A DNA stretch of 6,579 bases from Acidobacteriota bacterium (GCA_021782525.1 JAJXUY010000088.1:1-6579); one strand, 5' to 3'; shown: positions 1 through 6,318, counted from the first letter of the stretch. Numbers and translations: made by a program. Notes: a model not told the origin generated them from the letters alone.

Positions 1-1172
1 AGCACCCCGAGCTCCCGAACGAGGAGGTCAACACCGCCGCGCGCGCGGCCAGCGCGCTCCGCGAGGCCGGCTTCGAGGTGCACGATCACGTCGGCACGAC
101 GGGCGTCGTCGGCGTCCTGCGCAACGGCGAGGGGCCAGCCGTCCTGGTCCGCGCCGACATGGACGCCCTTCCGATCGAGGAGGCAACCGGCCTCGCGTAC
201 GCGAGCTCGGCGCGCGCGACGGACGGCGGTGGCCAGGAGGTCCCCGTCGCCCACGCCTGCGGCCACGACGTCCACGTGGCGAGCCTGATGGCGGCCGCGC
301 GCCTGCTCGGGGGCCGGCGGGACGCCTGGCACGGAACGTTCGTCGCGCTCTTCCAGCCCGCCGAGGAGCTCGGGACCGGCGCGAAGGAGATGGTCGATGC
401 CGGCCTGGCGAAGCTCGTCCCGAAGCCCGACGTCGCCCTCGCCCAGCACGTCCTGGTCTACCCAGCCGGCAAGGTCGGCACCCACGCCGGCCCGTTCCTC
501 TCGACGGCGGCGAGCCTGCGCGTCACGGTGCACGGCCGGGGCGCGCACGGCTCGATGCCGCAGCTCTCGGTGGACCCGGTCGTGCTCGCCTCGATGGTCG
601 TCGTGCGCCTCCAGGCGATCGTCTCGCGCGAGGTGGCGCCCGGCGAGTTCGCCGTCGTGACCGTCGGCCGGTTGGCAGCCGGGACCAAGAGCAACATCAT
701 CGCCGACCGCGCGGTGATCGAGCTGAACATCCGCGCCTACGACGACGCCATGCGGACGCGGCTGATCGAGTCGATCGAGCGGGTGGTGCGCGCCGAGTGC
801 GCTGCCTCGGGCTCTCCGCGGGACCCCGAGTTCGAGCGTTACGACGAGTACCCGCTGACGGCGAACGACCCGGACGTGACGGCCAGGGTCGCCGCCGCCT
901 TCCGCGAGCACTTCGGCGACCGAGCGTTCGAGGCGCCCAGGCAGTCGGCAAGCGAGGACTTCAGCGACATCCCGACGGCGCTCGGCGCGCCGTACACGTA
1001 CTGGGCGCTCGGCGGCATCGACGCCAAGGAATGGGAGCGGGCCGAGGCTGGGGGCGCGATCGCCGAGATCCCGGCCAACCACTCGCCGAGGTTCGCGCCC
1101 GTCATGGAGCCGACCCTGCGGACAGGGACCGAGGCGATCGTCGTCGCCGCCCTGGCCTGGCTCGGCTCGTAG
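1..1172 (+). CDS. M20D-family metal-dependent amidohydrolase (IAA-amino acid/hippurate hydrolase type), 5' partial
   Basis: Hydrolase of the M20D family, which cleaves amide bonds of N-acyl amino acids in the cytoplasm; the exact substrate cannot be read. The reading frame is open from base 3, so the gene starts outside the window; 389 residues are visible. The first residues, HPELPNEE, match the usual near-N-terminal HPEL..E motif, so probably only 10-25 residues are missing. Counting from base 3: RADMDALPIEE at 50-60; the metal-binding CGHD with Cys86 and His88; PAEE with Glu121/Glu122; QHV with His149; the dimerisation-domain motif GRGAHGSMP around His182; and NHSP with His360 near the C-terminus. 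These correspond to the Cys/His/Glu/His/His metal set of the family, so the enzyme looks intact and catalytically competent. An internal GTG at 78 is not the start, because homology clearly continues upstream. An MFS gene follows after 12 bases, suggesting co-transcription and perhaps a shared substrate (inference). Confidence 0.93.
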   Translation, partial: HPELPNEEVNTAARAASALREAGFEVHDHVGTTGVVGVLRNGEGPAVLVRADMDALPIEEATGLAYASSARATDGGGQEVPVAHACGHDVHVASLMAAARLLGGRRDAWHGTFVALFQPAEELGTGAKEMVDAGLAKLVPKPDVALAQHVLVYPAGKVGTHAGPFLSTAASLRVTVHGRGAHGSMPQLSVDPVVLASMVVVRLQAIVSREVAPGEFAVVTVGRLAAGTKSNIIADRAVIELNIRAYDDAMRTRLIESIERVVRAECAASGSPRDPEFERYDEYPLTANDPDVTARVAAAFREHFGDRAFEAPRQSASEDFSDIPTALGAPYTYWALGGIDAKEWERAEAGGAIAEIPANHSPRFAPVMEPTLRTGTEAIVVAALAWLGS

Positions 1173-1184
1173 CCGGACCCTGGC

Positions 1185-2711
1185 GTGACTGCCGCGACGG
1201 CCGGGGCCGACACGCGCTACGTCGGCAGCGATCGGCTCCTGTACGGCATCATCCTCGGGGTCCTCGCCTTCTGGCTGTTCGCCCAGACGACGCTCAACAT
1301 CGCCCCGACGATGGCGCGCGACCTCGGGATCGACACGTCGTTGATGAACATCGCCGTGTCCATCACCGCGCTCTTCTCGGGGATCTTCATCGTCGTCGTG
1401 GGCGGCGCTGCCGACCGGATCGGCCGGGTGCGCGTGGTCCAGGCTGGCTTCGTCCTGGGCATCGCCGGCGCTCTGCTGGTCGGGCTCGCGCCGTCGGGCG
1501 CGCTCGCGGTCCCGAGCCTGCTGCTGGGGCGCGTCCTCCAGGGCCTGTCGGCCGCGTGCATCATGCCCGCGAGCCTCGCCCTCGTGAAGGCGTACTGGGA
1601 GGGCGCCGGGCGCCAGAGGGCGATCAGCCTCTGGTCCATCGGGTCGTGGGGCGGCTCCGGGTTCGCCGCCCTGTTCGGAGGCCTCATGGCGGCGAACCTC
1701 GGCTGGCGTTGGATCTTCCTCGCCTCGGCCGCGGTGTCGGCCGTCGGGATGCTCATGGTCCGCGGCACGCCGGAGAGCAGGGTCGAGGGAGGCCGCGCCT
1801 ACAAGCCCGACGTCGCCGGGATCGCGACGTTCATGATCGCGATGGTCGCGCTGCAAGTGCTGCTCACGCAGGGCTCGAGGCTCGGCTGGTCGAGCGCCGC
1901 GTCGCTCGCGCTGCTCGGCGCCGCCGTCGTCTTCGGCGCCGTCTTCGTCCGCGTCGAGTCCGGGAACCCGGACGCCTTCGTGGACTTCCGCCTGTTCCGG
2001 AACCCGACGTACGCGGGTGCGACGCTGTCGAACCTGCTCCTCAACGCCGTCGCCGGGATCATCATCGTGGCGATGGCGCTCGTGCAGGTCGGCGGCGGCA
2101 TGAGCGCGCAGCAGGCGGGCCTGCTGACGCTGGGGTACGCGATCGCGGTCGTCCTCTTCATCCGGGTCGGTGAGAGGCTGCTCCAGCGGTTCGGCCCGCG
2201 CCGGCCGATGATCTGGGGCTGCGTGATCGTTGCCGCGGCCGTCCTGCTGCTCCTGCCGACGAACCTCCTGCTCTCGAAGTACACGGTCCTCGCGGTCGCC
2301 GCGTTCACGCTGTTCGGCATCGGGCTCGGGTTCTACGCGACGCCGTCAACGGACGCCGCGCTGTCGAGCCTGCCGAGCGACCAGGCGGGGTCGGGGTCGG
2401 GCATCTACAAGATGGCGTCGTCGCTCGGCGCGTCCTTCGGCGTGGCGATCTCGGCCGCGATCTTCACCGCCATGAGCGCCGCCTCCGGCGCGGTCGGCGC
2501 GTGGCTCGACGGCGTGCTCACCTTTGCCGGCCGCCAGGACAACCTGGCGGTCCGCGAGGCGGCCCTCCTCGCGTTCGCGGCGAATCTGCTGGTGGTCGTC
2601 GCGGCCATCGTCGCCATCGTGGTCCTCGTGCCCCGGGACAAGATGCGCCCAGCGGCGCCTCGCGGGACGCCGTCGCGGGAAGCGGCCGCCGCGACGCGCG
2701 CCCGGACTTGA
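1185..2711 (+). CDS. MFS transporter, DHA2 (EmrB/QacA)-like, about 14 membrane segments
   Basis: Integral membrane proton-coupled transporter of the major facilitator superfamily, 508 residues, the usual length for the 14-segment DHA2 drug:H+ antiporter group. Visible signatures are: segment 1 at about residues 19-40; loop 2-3 motif A, GGAADRIGRVRV, at 73-84; motif B, RVLQGLSAA, at 116-124 with Arg116; and the segment-5 stretch 150-178 ending GWRWIF. The motif C position that is normally Gly-Pro reads Ala-Ala at 161-162 (followed by LFGG), so the antiporter signature is weakened. Further hydrophobic segments run to about residue 482, followed by a basic, Ala/Arg-rich cytoplasmic tail. The GTG at 1185 is the only sensible start: it lies 12 bases after the amidohydrolase stop and leads directly into segment 1. 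No good Shine-Dalgarno is visible, consistent with translation following the upstream gene. Substrate unknown: drug efflux is the family default, while export or uptake of an amidohydrolase substrate or product is a context guess. Confidence 0.92.
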   Translation: MTAATAGADTRYVGSDRLLYGIILGVLAFWLFAQTTLNIAPTMARDLGIDTSLMNIAVSITALFSGIFIVVVGGAADRIGRVRVVQAGFVLGIAGALLVGLAPSGALAVPSLLLGRVLQGLSAACIMPASLALVKAYWEGAGRQRAISLWSIGSWGGSGFAALFGGLMAANLGWRWIFLASAAVSAVGMLMVRGTPESRVEGGRAYKPDVAGIATFMIAMVALQVLLTQGSRLGWSSAASLALLGAAVVFGAVFVRVESGNPDAFVDFRLFRNPTYAGATLSNLLLNAVAGIIIVAMALVQVGGGMSAQQAGLLTLGYAIAVVLFIRVGERLLQRFGPRRPMIWGCVIVAAAVLLLLPTNLLLSKYTVLAVAAFTLFGIGLGFYATPSTDAALSSLPSDQAGSGSGIYKMASSLGASFGVAISAAIFTAMSAASGAVGAWLDGVLTFAGRQDNLAVREAALLAFAANLLVVVAAIVAIVVLVPRDKMRPAAPRGTPSREAAAATRART

Positions 2712-2768
2712 CGTGCGCCGTACTCTCGAGTCTCCGGCACGGGGGCGTTCGCGGGATGCGGGAGGCGG

Positions 2769-3410
2769 ATGGAGACGCTCGTCATAGCGCTCGACCTCGT
2801 CGGGACGTTCGTCTTCGCCCTGAGCGGTGCGATGGCCGGGATTCGGCACCGGCTCGACCTGTTCGGGATCCTCGTTCTGTCCTTCGCGGCCGGCAACGCG
2901 GGCGGGATGACGCGCGACGTGCTCATCGGCGCGGTCCCGCCCGCCGCGATCGCGCAGTGGCCGTACGTCGCCGTGTCGGTTCTGGCCGGCCTCGCGACGT
3001 TCCGGGCCCACGAGTCCGTCCGTCGGCACGAGGACGCCATCCTGGTGTTCGACGCGGGCGGCCTCGCGCTGTTCACGGTATCGGGCACCCTCAAGGCGGT
3101 CGCCTTCGGCCTCAACCCGGTCGCCGCCGTGCTGCTCGGGATGCTCACCGGGATCGGCGGCGGGATGCTCCGCGACATCCTCGTCGCGGAGATCCCGACC
3201 GTCCTGAGGGCGGACGTGTACGCCGTCGCCGCACTCGCGGGGGCGATCGTTGTCGTCGTGGGCGAGGAGGCCGGGCTCGCGTCCGGCGTCGGCGCTGCGG
3301 CCGGTGCCAGCGTCTGCTTCGGCCTGCGGGTCCTGGCCCTGAAGCGGGGCTGGCGGCTCCCGGCGGTGCCGCTGAGCAGCGAGGGGCCACCCGGGGAGGG
3401 CTCGGGCTGA
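2769..3410 (+). CDS. TRIC (UPF0126/YicG-like) family membrane channel protein
   Basis: Small inner-membrane protein of 213 residues, standard length for the prokaryotic TRIC family (formerly UPF0126), which forms homotrimeric monovalent-cation channels. The internal duplication typical of the family is visible: residues 13-58 (hydrophobic helix, then GGMTRD at 45-50 and a Pro-Pro turn) are echoed by residues 101-143 (helix, then GGGMLRD at 130-136 followed by an EIP turn). The two glycine-rich (G)GGxxRD segments are the kinked, pore-lining parts. A seventh segment ends near 183, followed by a short hydrophilic tail rich in Gly, Ser and Glu. The ATG at 2769 is preceded by GGGAGG at 2760-2765, unusually close (3 bases), but the protein begins as family members do. 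It lies 57 bases after the MFS gene on the same strand, so it may belong to the same transcript. Physiological role in bacteria is not settled, and nothing in the context adds to it. Confidence 0.93.
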   Translation: METLVIALDLVGTFVFALSGAMAGIRHRLDLFGILVLSFAAGNAGGMTRDVLIGAVPPAAIAQWPYVAVSVLAGLATFRAHESVRRHEDAILVFDAGGLALFTVSGTLKAVAFGLNPVAAVLLGMLTGIGGGMLRDILVAEIPTVLRADVYAVAALAGAIVVVVGEEAGLASGVGAAAGASVCFGLRVLALKRGWRLPAVPLSSEGPPGEGSG

Positions 3411-3425
3411 GATGGACGCCCTGCA

Positions 3426-3695
3426 GCGCCGGTGATCCTCGGCGGTGCTCTCGGCGTCCTCGTGCTTGAGCGCGTGGGAGATGAGGGCTACTTGGCGGTG
3501 GTTGAGCGTGGTCGCCCGCAGGAGGGCCGTGGTCTCGCGAGCCTCCCTCATCTTCGCGCGGAGGTGGGCGAGGAGCTCGTCGATCGCCTGGCGCACGACG
3601 CGCTGCTGGTGGAGCACGAAGTACGTCGCGTCAAGATCGTCGGTCTCCGTGTACTGGAACGCGCGGGCGTACTGCGCGGGCGCGCCGTCCAGCAA
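3426..3695 (-). pseudogene. Relic of a Fic-family protein (C-terminal part only)
   Basis: Reading the minus strand from 3695 to 3426 gives 90 residues that resemble the helical region after the catalytic core of large Fic proteins. Diagnostic stretches are APAQYARAFQYTETDDLDAT, then YFVLHQQRVVRQAIDELLAH, and later LNHRQVALISHALKH, the last being the start of the C-terminal winged-helix part. Nothing resembling the catalytic HPFxDGNGR loop or the Fic N-terminus is found upstream in any minus-strand frame, and after HRR the similarity stops just short of the TRIC stop codon. Both ends are therefore missing and there is no start codon of its own: this is a deletion remnant, not a working AMP-transferase. 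The frame happens to stay open far on both sides, which is a high-GC artefact. The relic lies downstream of the toxin-antitoxin operon on the same strand. The family call rests on remembered motifs; a profile search would settle it. Confidence 0.72.
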
Positions 3696-4100
3696 AGAAC
3701 CCCCAAGGGATCCCAAAGTCTGTCGATGCCGTCTGGCAGGCCTGACGCGCGAGATACGGCGCGGGAACAGGCGCGGGCCGTCGCACGAACGCTGGTCGTG
3801 GCAAGAAGGCAGGCCCGGGGTACGGTCGGGCCGACGGCCCCACGATCCCTCCTCTCGCCACCGGTTCCCGCCATCTCCCTCATGCAGCGGGGGGCTCAGG
3901 CAGCGGCGAACCAGCGGATCCGCGTCACGAGGCGGCGGACCGGGAGATCCTGGGATTCGTACACGCCGCACGTACGCAAGGGGCGTTGATCGCCGGGTCC
4001 ACTGCGCGTAGGGTCCTGGAAGGACCGAGGCGCCGCCCATACCGACCTCAGCGTGGAACAGATCCGGCTTGCAGCGGCCGCCCTTGGCTGAGGCCAGGGA
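3696..4100. other. Stretch of about 400 bases with no recognisable gene
   Basis: This stretch lies between the Fic relic and the stop codon of the abiEii-like gene. Several frames are open on both strands, as expected at this GC content, but their translations are Arg/Pro/Ser-rich and show no family motif, no hydrophobic pattern and no convincing start with a ribosome binding site. I looked for tRNA T-arms, CRISPR-like spacing and transposon ends and saw none. It contains short palindromes such as GGGATCCC (3707-3714) and GCGGATCCGC (3914-3923), which are within chance expectation. The abiE operon terminator should lie here, but I could not identify a strong hairpin followed by a T-run on the minus strand. 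Confidence 0.5.
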
Positions 4101-5030
4101 TCACTTGCCCTCCGTTGGCGCCGCGTCGTCGGCAGCGTGCTGCTGCGACCAGCCGTTGCCTACCCGGGACGTCCGTCCGCGCTGGCCCGCCAGCGCCGGC
4201 TCCAGGAACGCAGCGAGCACGTCACGGGCCTCCTGCGCTGTCGCAGGCTGGATCTTGAGCTCCCGTCGAAGCTCTGCGTACGCACGCGACCACGAGGTGG
4301 GCGCATCCGGGATCGACGGCGGCCAAGCGTGCTCCCCGCGCCGCCCGAATGTGGCGAGTCCCGCGTCGATGAGCGCCGAGCTGCTGAAGGAGTACCGCTC
4401 GCTGAACCAGACCATGTCCGCGAGGTCCTTCACCCTTGTGTTCTGCTGGTCGCGAGGGCGGGTGAGTGCGTGGAGCTTCTCGGCGAACTGCTGTGCGATG
4501 GGGTAGACGGGGAACTCGGAGATCGCGAACCCGAGCGCCCCGACAAGCGGGTCGGAGGGATGCCGCTCGATCTCGCCGACGATGGCGTCCTGGCTGTTGA
4601 GGTCGGCGCCGAAGCTGACGAACAGGCTCCCGGCGAGGTTGACCAGCACCGGGAAGCGGAGTCCGCCGCCAGGCGGCCCGACGAGCGGCTTCGGCGCGCC
4701 CACCTGGTACGAGAAGAGGTCGGCAAGGTCGGTGGACGCGGCGGCGGCGAGGATCGCCCTGGCCTGGTCCAGCGGCGCGTCGATCCTGAGGTCGACGTCC
4801 TGCGTGAAGCGGGCCTTCGAGGGCGCCCGGAGCTGGTTCGCGTAGCCGCCCTTGAGGATCCACGATCCCCACGCGGTCGTCGCGAGCATTCGGGCAAGGA
4901 AGCGGTCCATGGCGACGGTGAGCTGGACGCGGCGAGCGGGCTCGCCGCCAGGCGCCTCCTTGGCGAGGTTGCGCATCCTCGCCAGGAGCGACGCCCGCTG
5001 GCCAAGCAGGCTGAGCCGCTCGTCCGTCAC
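4101..5030 (-). CDS. AbiEii/AbiGii-family nucleotidyltransferase toxin (type IV toxin-antitoxin)
   Basis: Toxin half of an AbiE module, a DNA-polymerase-beta-like nucleotidyltransferase of 309 residues (usual length for the family). Relatives such as mycobacterial MenT toxins add nucleotides to tRNA 3' ends and stop translation; the target of this one is inferred only. Motifs seen: KGG at 60-62 and TQDVDLRI at 76-83, whose Asp78 and Asp80 are the expected metal ligands; EKLHAL at 184-189, the conserved Glu-Lys motif; and RVKDLADM at 199-206, the K-D..D motif. All catalytic positions appear present, so it should be active. The last 30 residues are hydrophilic and lack family features. The start is GTG at 5030-5028, overlapping the upstream TGA of the antitoxin gene as GTGA, so translation is probably coupled. 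No strong Shine-Dalgarno is visible. It is the second gene of a two-gene operon driven from about 5575-5611. Confidence 0.9.
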   Translation of the reverse strand: MTDERLSLLGQRASLLARMRNLAKEAPGGEPARRVQLTVAMDRFLARMLATTAWGSWILKGGYANQLRAPSKARFTQDVDLRIDAPLDQARAILAAAASTDLADLFSYQVGAPKPLVGPPGGGLRFPVLVNLAGSLFVSFGADLNSQDAIVGEIERHPSDPLVGALGFAISEFPVYPIAQQFAEKLHALTRPRDQQNTRVKDLADMVWFSERYSFSSSALIDAGLATFGRRGEHAWPPSIPDAPTSWSRAYAELRRELKIQPATAQEARDVLAAFLEPALAGQRGRTSRVGNGWSQQHAADDAAPTEGK

Positions 5031-5575
5031 GCCGCACCCATCAGGTTGTACGGATAGTGGCGCCGAAGGTCCGCTACGTCGGAGGCCGCGAGAAGGCCGC
5101 TGTCACGCGCGTCGCGCGCAGCGTCGAGGAGCTGCTCCGGGTCAACTCCCGCCTTCGCGCTGTCGAGGAGCGTCCTGGCTGGGGTGGTCACCCACAGACC
5201 GTCTCGGAGGAGCCTTTCAGCGGCGCCAATTCTTGCGTGGTGGACAGTGACTCCAGGCCGCGGCTTGAAGCCAGATGCTGGCGGGACCGCGAAGTGGATC
5301 GTCCGCGGGAGGATGTCGGTCATGGCGAACAGGGTCAGGGCCGTCTCACGGGTGAAGGTCCCCTCCGGCGCCAGCGTCTGGAGCTCATAGAGCTCGTCCT
5401 GCGGGGTGATCGGATAGTGGGAGAAGCGGTAAAGGCCATAGCTGATCTTCTCGATCTCGCCCGCGTTGACAGCAGTGTTGAGGCTGTTCCGAGTCCACCC
5501 AACGTCTAGCGCTTGGGCCGTGCGGAAATATCCGTGTTGGAGGGAAGCGAGCGGGAACAGATCGATGCGTGACAT
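5027..5575 (-). CDS. AbiEi-like antitoxin and autorepressor (type IV toxin-antitoxin)
   Basis: Antitoxin and transcriptional repressor paired with the AbiEii-like toxin. In studied AbiE systems this protein binds inverted repeats in its own promoter and counteracts the toxin without binding it. From the ATG at 5575 it has 182 residues: an N-terminal winged helix-turn-helix at about 12-55, with HGYFRTAQALDVGW and the closing turn ISYGLYR typical of the family, then a C-terminal domain with ETALTLFAMTDILP (77-90) and the conserved TTPARTLLDSA (120-130). An alternative ATG nine codons upstream (5602) is in frame. I prefer 5575 because the extra codons lie wholly inside an operator-like palindrome duplicated farther upstream, neither ATG has a Shine-Dalgarno, and a promoter in the palindrome predicts transcription starting at 5575. 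The stop overlaps the toxin start by four bases. Confidence 0.87.
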   Translation of the reverse strand: MSRIDLFPLASLQHGYFRTAQALDVGWTRNSLNTAVNAGEIEKISYGLYRFSHYPITPQDELYELQTLAPEGTFTRETALTLFAMTDILPRTIHFAVPPASGFKPRPGVTVHHARIGAAERLLRDGLWVTTPARTLLDSAKAGVDPEQLLDAARDARDSGLLAASDVADLRRHYPYNLMGAA

Positions 5576-5609
5576 GACCGAATGTTGGGCTATTCCAGTC
5601 ATTTGGTCA
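5575..5609. promoter_or_regulatory. Proximal operator-like palindrome at the abiEi start
   Basis: A 35-base imperfect dyad centred on 5592. Outer arms are TGACC...GGTCA, perfect over 5 bases; further in, AATG pairs with CATT. Counting all positions, 11 of 17 per arm are symmetric. It overlaps the putative promoter and the first codon of abiEi, so a bound protein would block transcription. AbiEi proteins are known to bind paired inverted repeats upstream of their own gene, which makes AbiEi the natural candidate ligand. Binding here is inferred. Confidence 0.68.
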
Positions 5610-5610
5610 A
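5582..5610 (-). promoter_or_regulatory. Putative abiE promoter giving a leaderless mRNA
   Basis: On the minus strand TTGACC (5610-5605) resembles a -35 element (5 of 6 matches to TTGACA). After a 17-base spacer, CAACAT (5587-5582) is a weak -10 that keeps the important second A and final T. Initiation about seven bases on would fall at 5575, the A of the abiEi ATG, hence leaderless. The distal repeat has the same -35 (5671-5666) with a poorer -10 (AAACGT, 5648-5643). No transcript data, so this is a prediction. Confidence 0.45.
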
Positions 5611-5635
5611 GTCAGGTCCAATTGCTGGCGCTCTA

Positions 5636-5670
5636 TGACCGAACGTTTGGCTATGCCAATCATTGGGTCA
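5636..5670. promoter_or_regulatory. Distal operator-like palindrome
   Basis: A second 35-base dyad centred on 5653, more symmetric than the proximal one: outer arms TGACC/GGTCA and inner arms TTGGC-TAT-GCCAA are perfect, with 13 of 17 positions per arm symmetric. The centre lies 61 bases (close to six helical turns) from that of the proximal copy, so two bound dimers could sit on nearly the same face of the helix and act cooperatively. It ends three bases before the ribosome binding site of the divergent IstB-HTH gene and could control that gene too (inference). Confidence 0.68.
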
Positions 5671-5672
5671 AC

Positions 5673-5680
5673 AGAAGGAG
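5673..5680 (+). promoter_or_regulatory. Ribosome binding site fixing the start of the IstB-HTH gene
   Basis: AGAAGGAG is a near-perfect Shine-Dalgarno sequence, 8 bases before the GTG at 5689. It argues against the in-frame ATG at 5635, which lies inside the distal repeat and has no such site. Confidence 0.75.
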
Positions 5681-5688
5681 CTCGCCCG

Positions 5689-6318
5689 GTGACCGCCGCC
5701 GAGTCGCGCCAGGCGACGGCGTACGCCCGGCTGCGCGAGCACCTCGCGTACCTCGGGCTCTCGACCACGTCCGAGCGGCTCGCGGCGGAGCTCGAGCGGG
5801 CCAGCACGGCGCAGGCGGCGCCGGTCGAGGTCCTCGAGCGCCTGCTCGCGGCCGAGGTGGACGCGACGGCGGCGCGGCGGCTCACGGGCCGGCTGCGCTT
5901 CGCCCACTACCCGCTCGACAGGCGCCTGGCCCAGTTCGAGTTCGACTTCCAGCCGTCCATCGACCGGGCCGTCGTCGCCGAGCTGTCCACCCTGCGCCTC
6001 GTCGAGGAGCGCCGCAACGCGCTGTTCCTCGGGCCGCCGCCGCCAGCGGCGCGGGGCTGGGGCGCGGCCTCCGGGCCCGGGGTCCTGCGCGTCCCGGCAG
6101 GTGGCGGTCGGGGCAAGGCCTCGCACCCGGCCGACCGAGTGCTCGTCGCCGGGTCGAAGAAGGCGGCCGCCCACCGCCCCGGCCTGTCGCACTCGACCGT
6201 GAAGCACCACCTGGCGAGCGCTGGATCTACGATCGGAGCGGAGACGACGGCCCAGCTCGTGTGGATGCTTGCGCCGCGGCTGCCGGAGCCCGAAGGCAGG
6301 GCGGAGGCGGGCGAGTAA
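5689..6318 (+). CDS. Chimeric protein: IstB N-terminal domain fused to a LuxR-type helix-turn-helix
   Basis: From the GTG at 5689 the product has 209 residues. Residues 1-117 match the N-terminal domain of IstB, the helper ATPase of IS21-family transposons: a helical region, then LERLLAAEVDA (49-59), FQPSIDRAVVAELSTLRLVE (87-106) and NALFLGPP (110-117). In IstB the Walker A loop (GPPGxGKT) follows; here it is lost at GPP and nothing like the AAA+ core occurs in any frame downstream. A Gly/Pro/Ala-rich linker leads to residues 140-192, a LuxR/GerE-like helix-turn-helix with GLSHSTVKHHLASA (165-178) and TTAQLVWMLAPRLPE (187-201). The protein cannot be an ATPase; it may be a dead transposon remnant joined by deletion to the end of a regulator gene, or a DNA-binding protein. 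No istA gene is nearby. The start rests on the ribosome binding site at 5673-5680. Confidence 0.75.
   Translation: MTAAESRQATAYARLREHLAYLGLSTTSERLAAELERASTAQAAPVEVLERLLAAEVDATAARRLTGRLRFAHYPLDRRLAQFEFDFQPSIDRAVVAELSTLRLVEERRNALFLGPPPPAARGWGAASGPGVLRVPAGGGRGKASHPADRVLVAGSKKAAAHRPGLSHSTVKHHLASAGSTIGAETTAQLVWMLAPRLPEPEGRAEAGE

Larger units (their letters stand above)
5574..5671. repeat. Pair of 37-base direct repeats
   Basis: The segments 5574-5610 and 5635-5671 are the same sequence with 32 of 37 positions identical (differences at repeat positions 10, 14, 21, 25 and 31), lying head-to-tail with a 61-base period. Both begin ATGACCGAA and end GGTCAA. Each copy is itself an imperfect palindrome (listed separately). 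The repeats occupy the region between the divergently oriented abiEi-like gene and the IstB-HTH chimera, and the proximal copy overlaps the abiEi start codon. Confidence 0.9.

Noticed and set aside
797..2173. A 458-codon plus-strand frame overlapping the amidohydrolase and MFS genes.
   Set aside because: Arg-rich translation without motifs, out of frame with two well-supported genes.
2708..2736. TTGACG just after the MFS gene as a -35 element for a separate TRIC promoter.
   Set aside because: No acceptable -10 at 16-18 bases; the sequence there is TCTCCG.
3914..3923. The 10-base palindrome GCGGATCCGC.
   Set aside because: Isolated, with no partner copy, promoter or gene start nearby; expected by chance in GC-rich DNA.
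2346..4040. A 564-codon open frame on the minus strand running antisense to the MFS and TRIC genes.
   Set aside because: Only the 90 codons at 3426-3695 resemble a protein family. The rest is Arg/Asp/Glu/Pro-rich antisense of two clear genes and is open because of high GC.
4083..4098. Stem-loop around TTGGC-TGAG-GCCAG as the abiE terminator.
   Set aside because: On the minus-strand RNA the stem has a C-A mismatch and no U-run follows, so it is too weak to claim.
4137..5057. A 306-codon plus-strand frame opposite the abiEii-like gene.
   Set aside because: Charged, low-complexity translation; the minus strand carries all the AbiEii motifs.
5574..5671. Reading the paired repeats as IS21-type transposon end repeats.
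   Set aside because: IS21 ends lie outside istA-istB, whereas here the repeats sit directly upstream of an istB fragment with no istA and overlap the abiEi start. An abiE operator explains the position better, though this alternative is not excluded.
5635..5688. ATG at 5635 as the start of the IstB-HTH protein.
   Set aside because: It lies in the operator repeat without a ribosome binding site; the GTG at 5689 has AGAAGGAG at good spacing, and IstB-like sequence begins after it.
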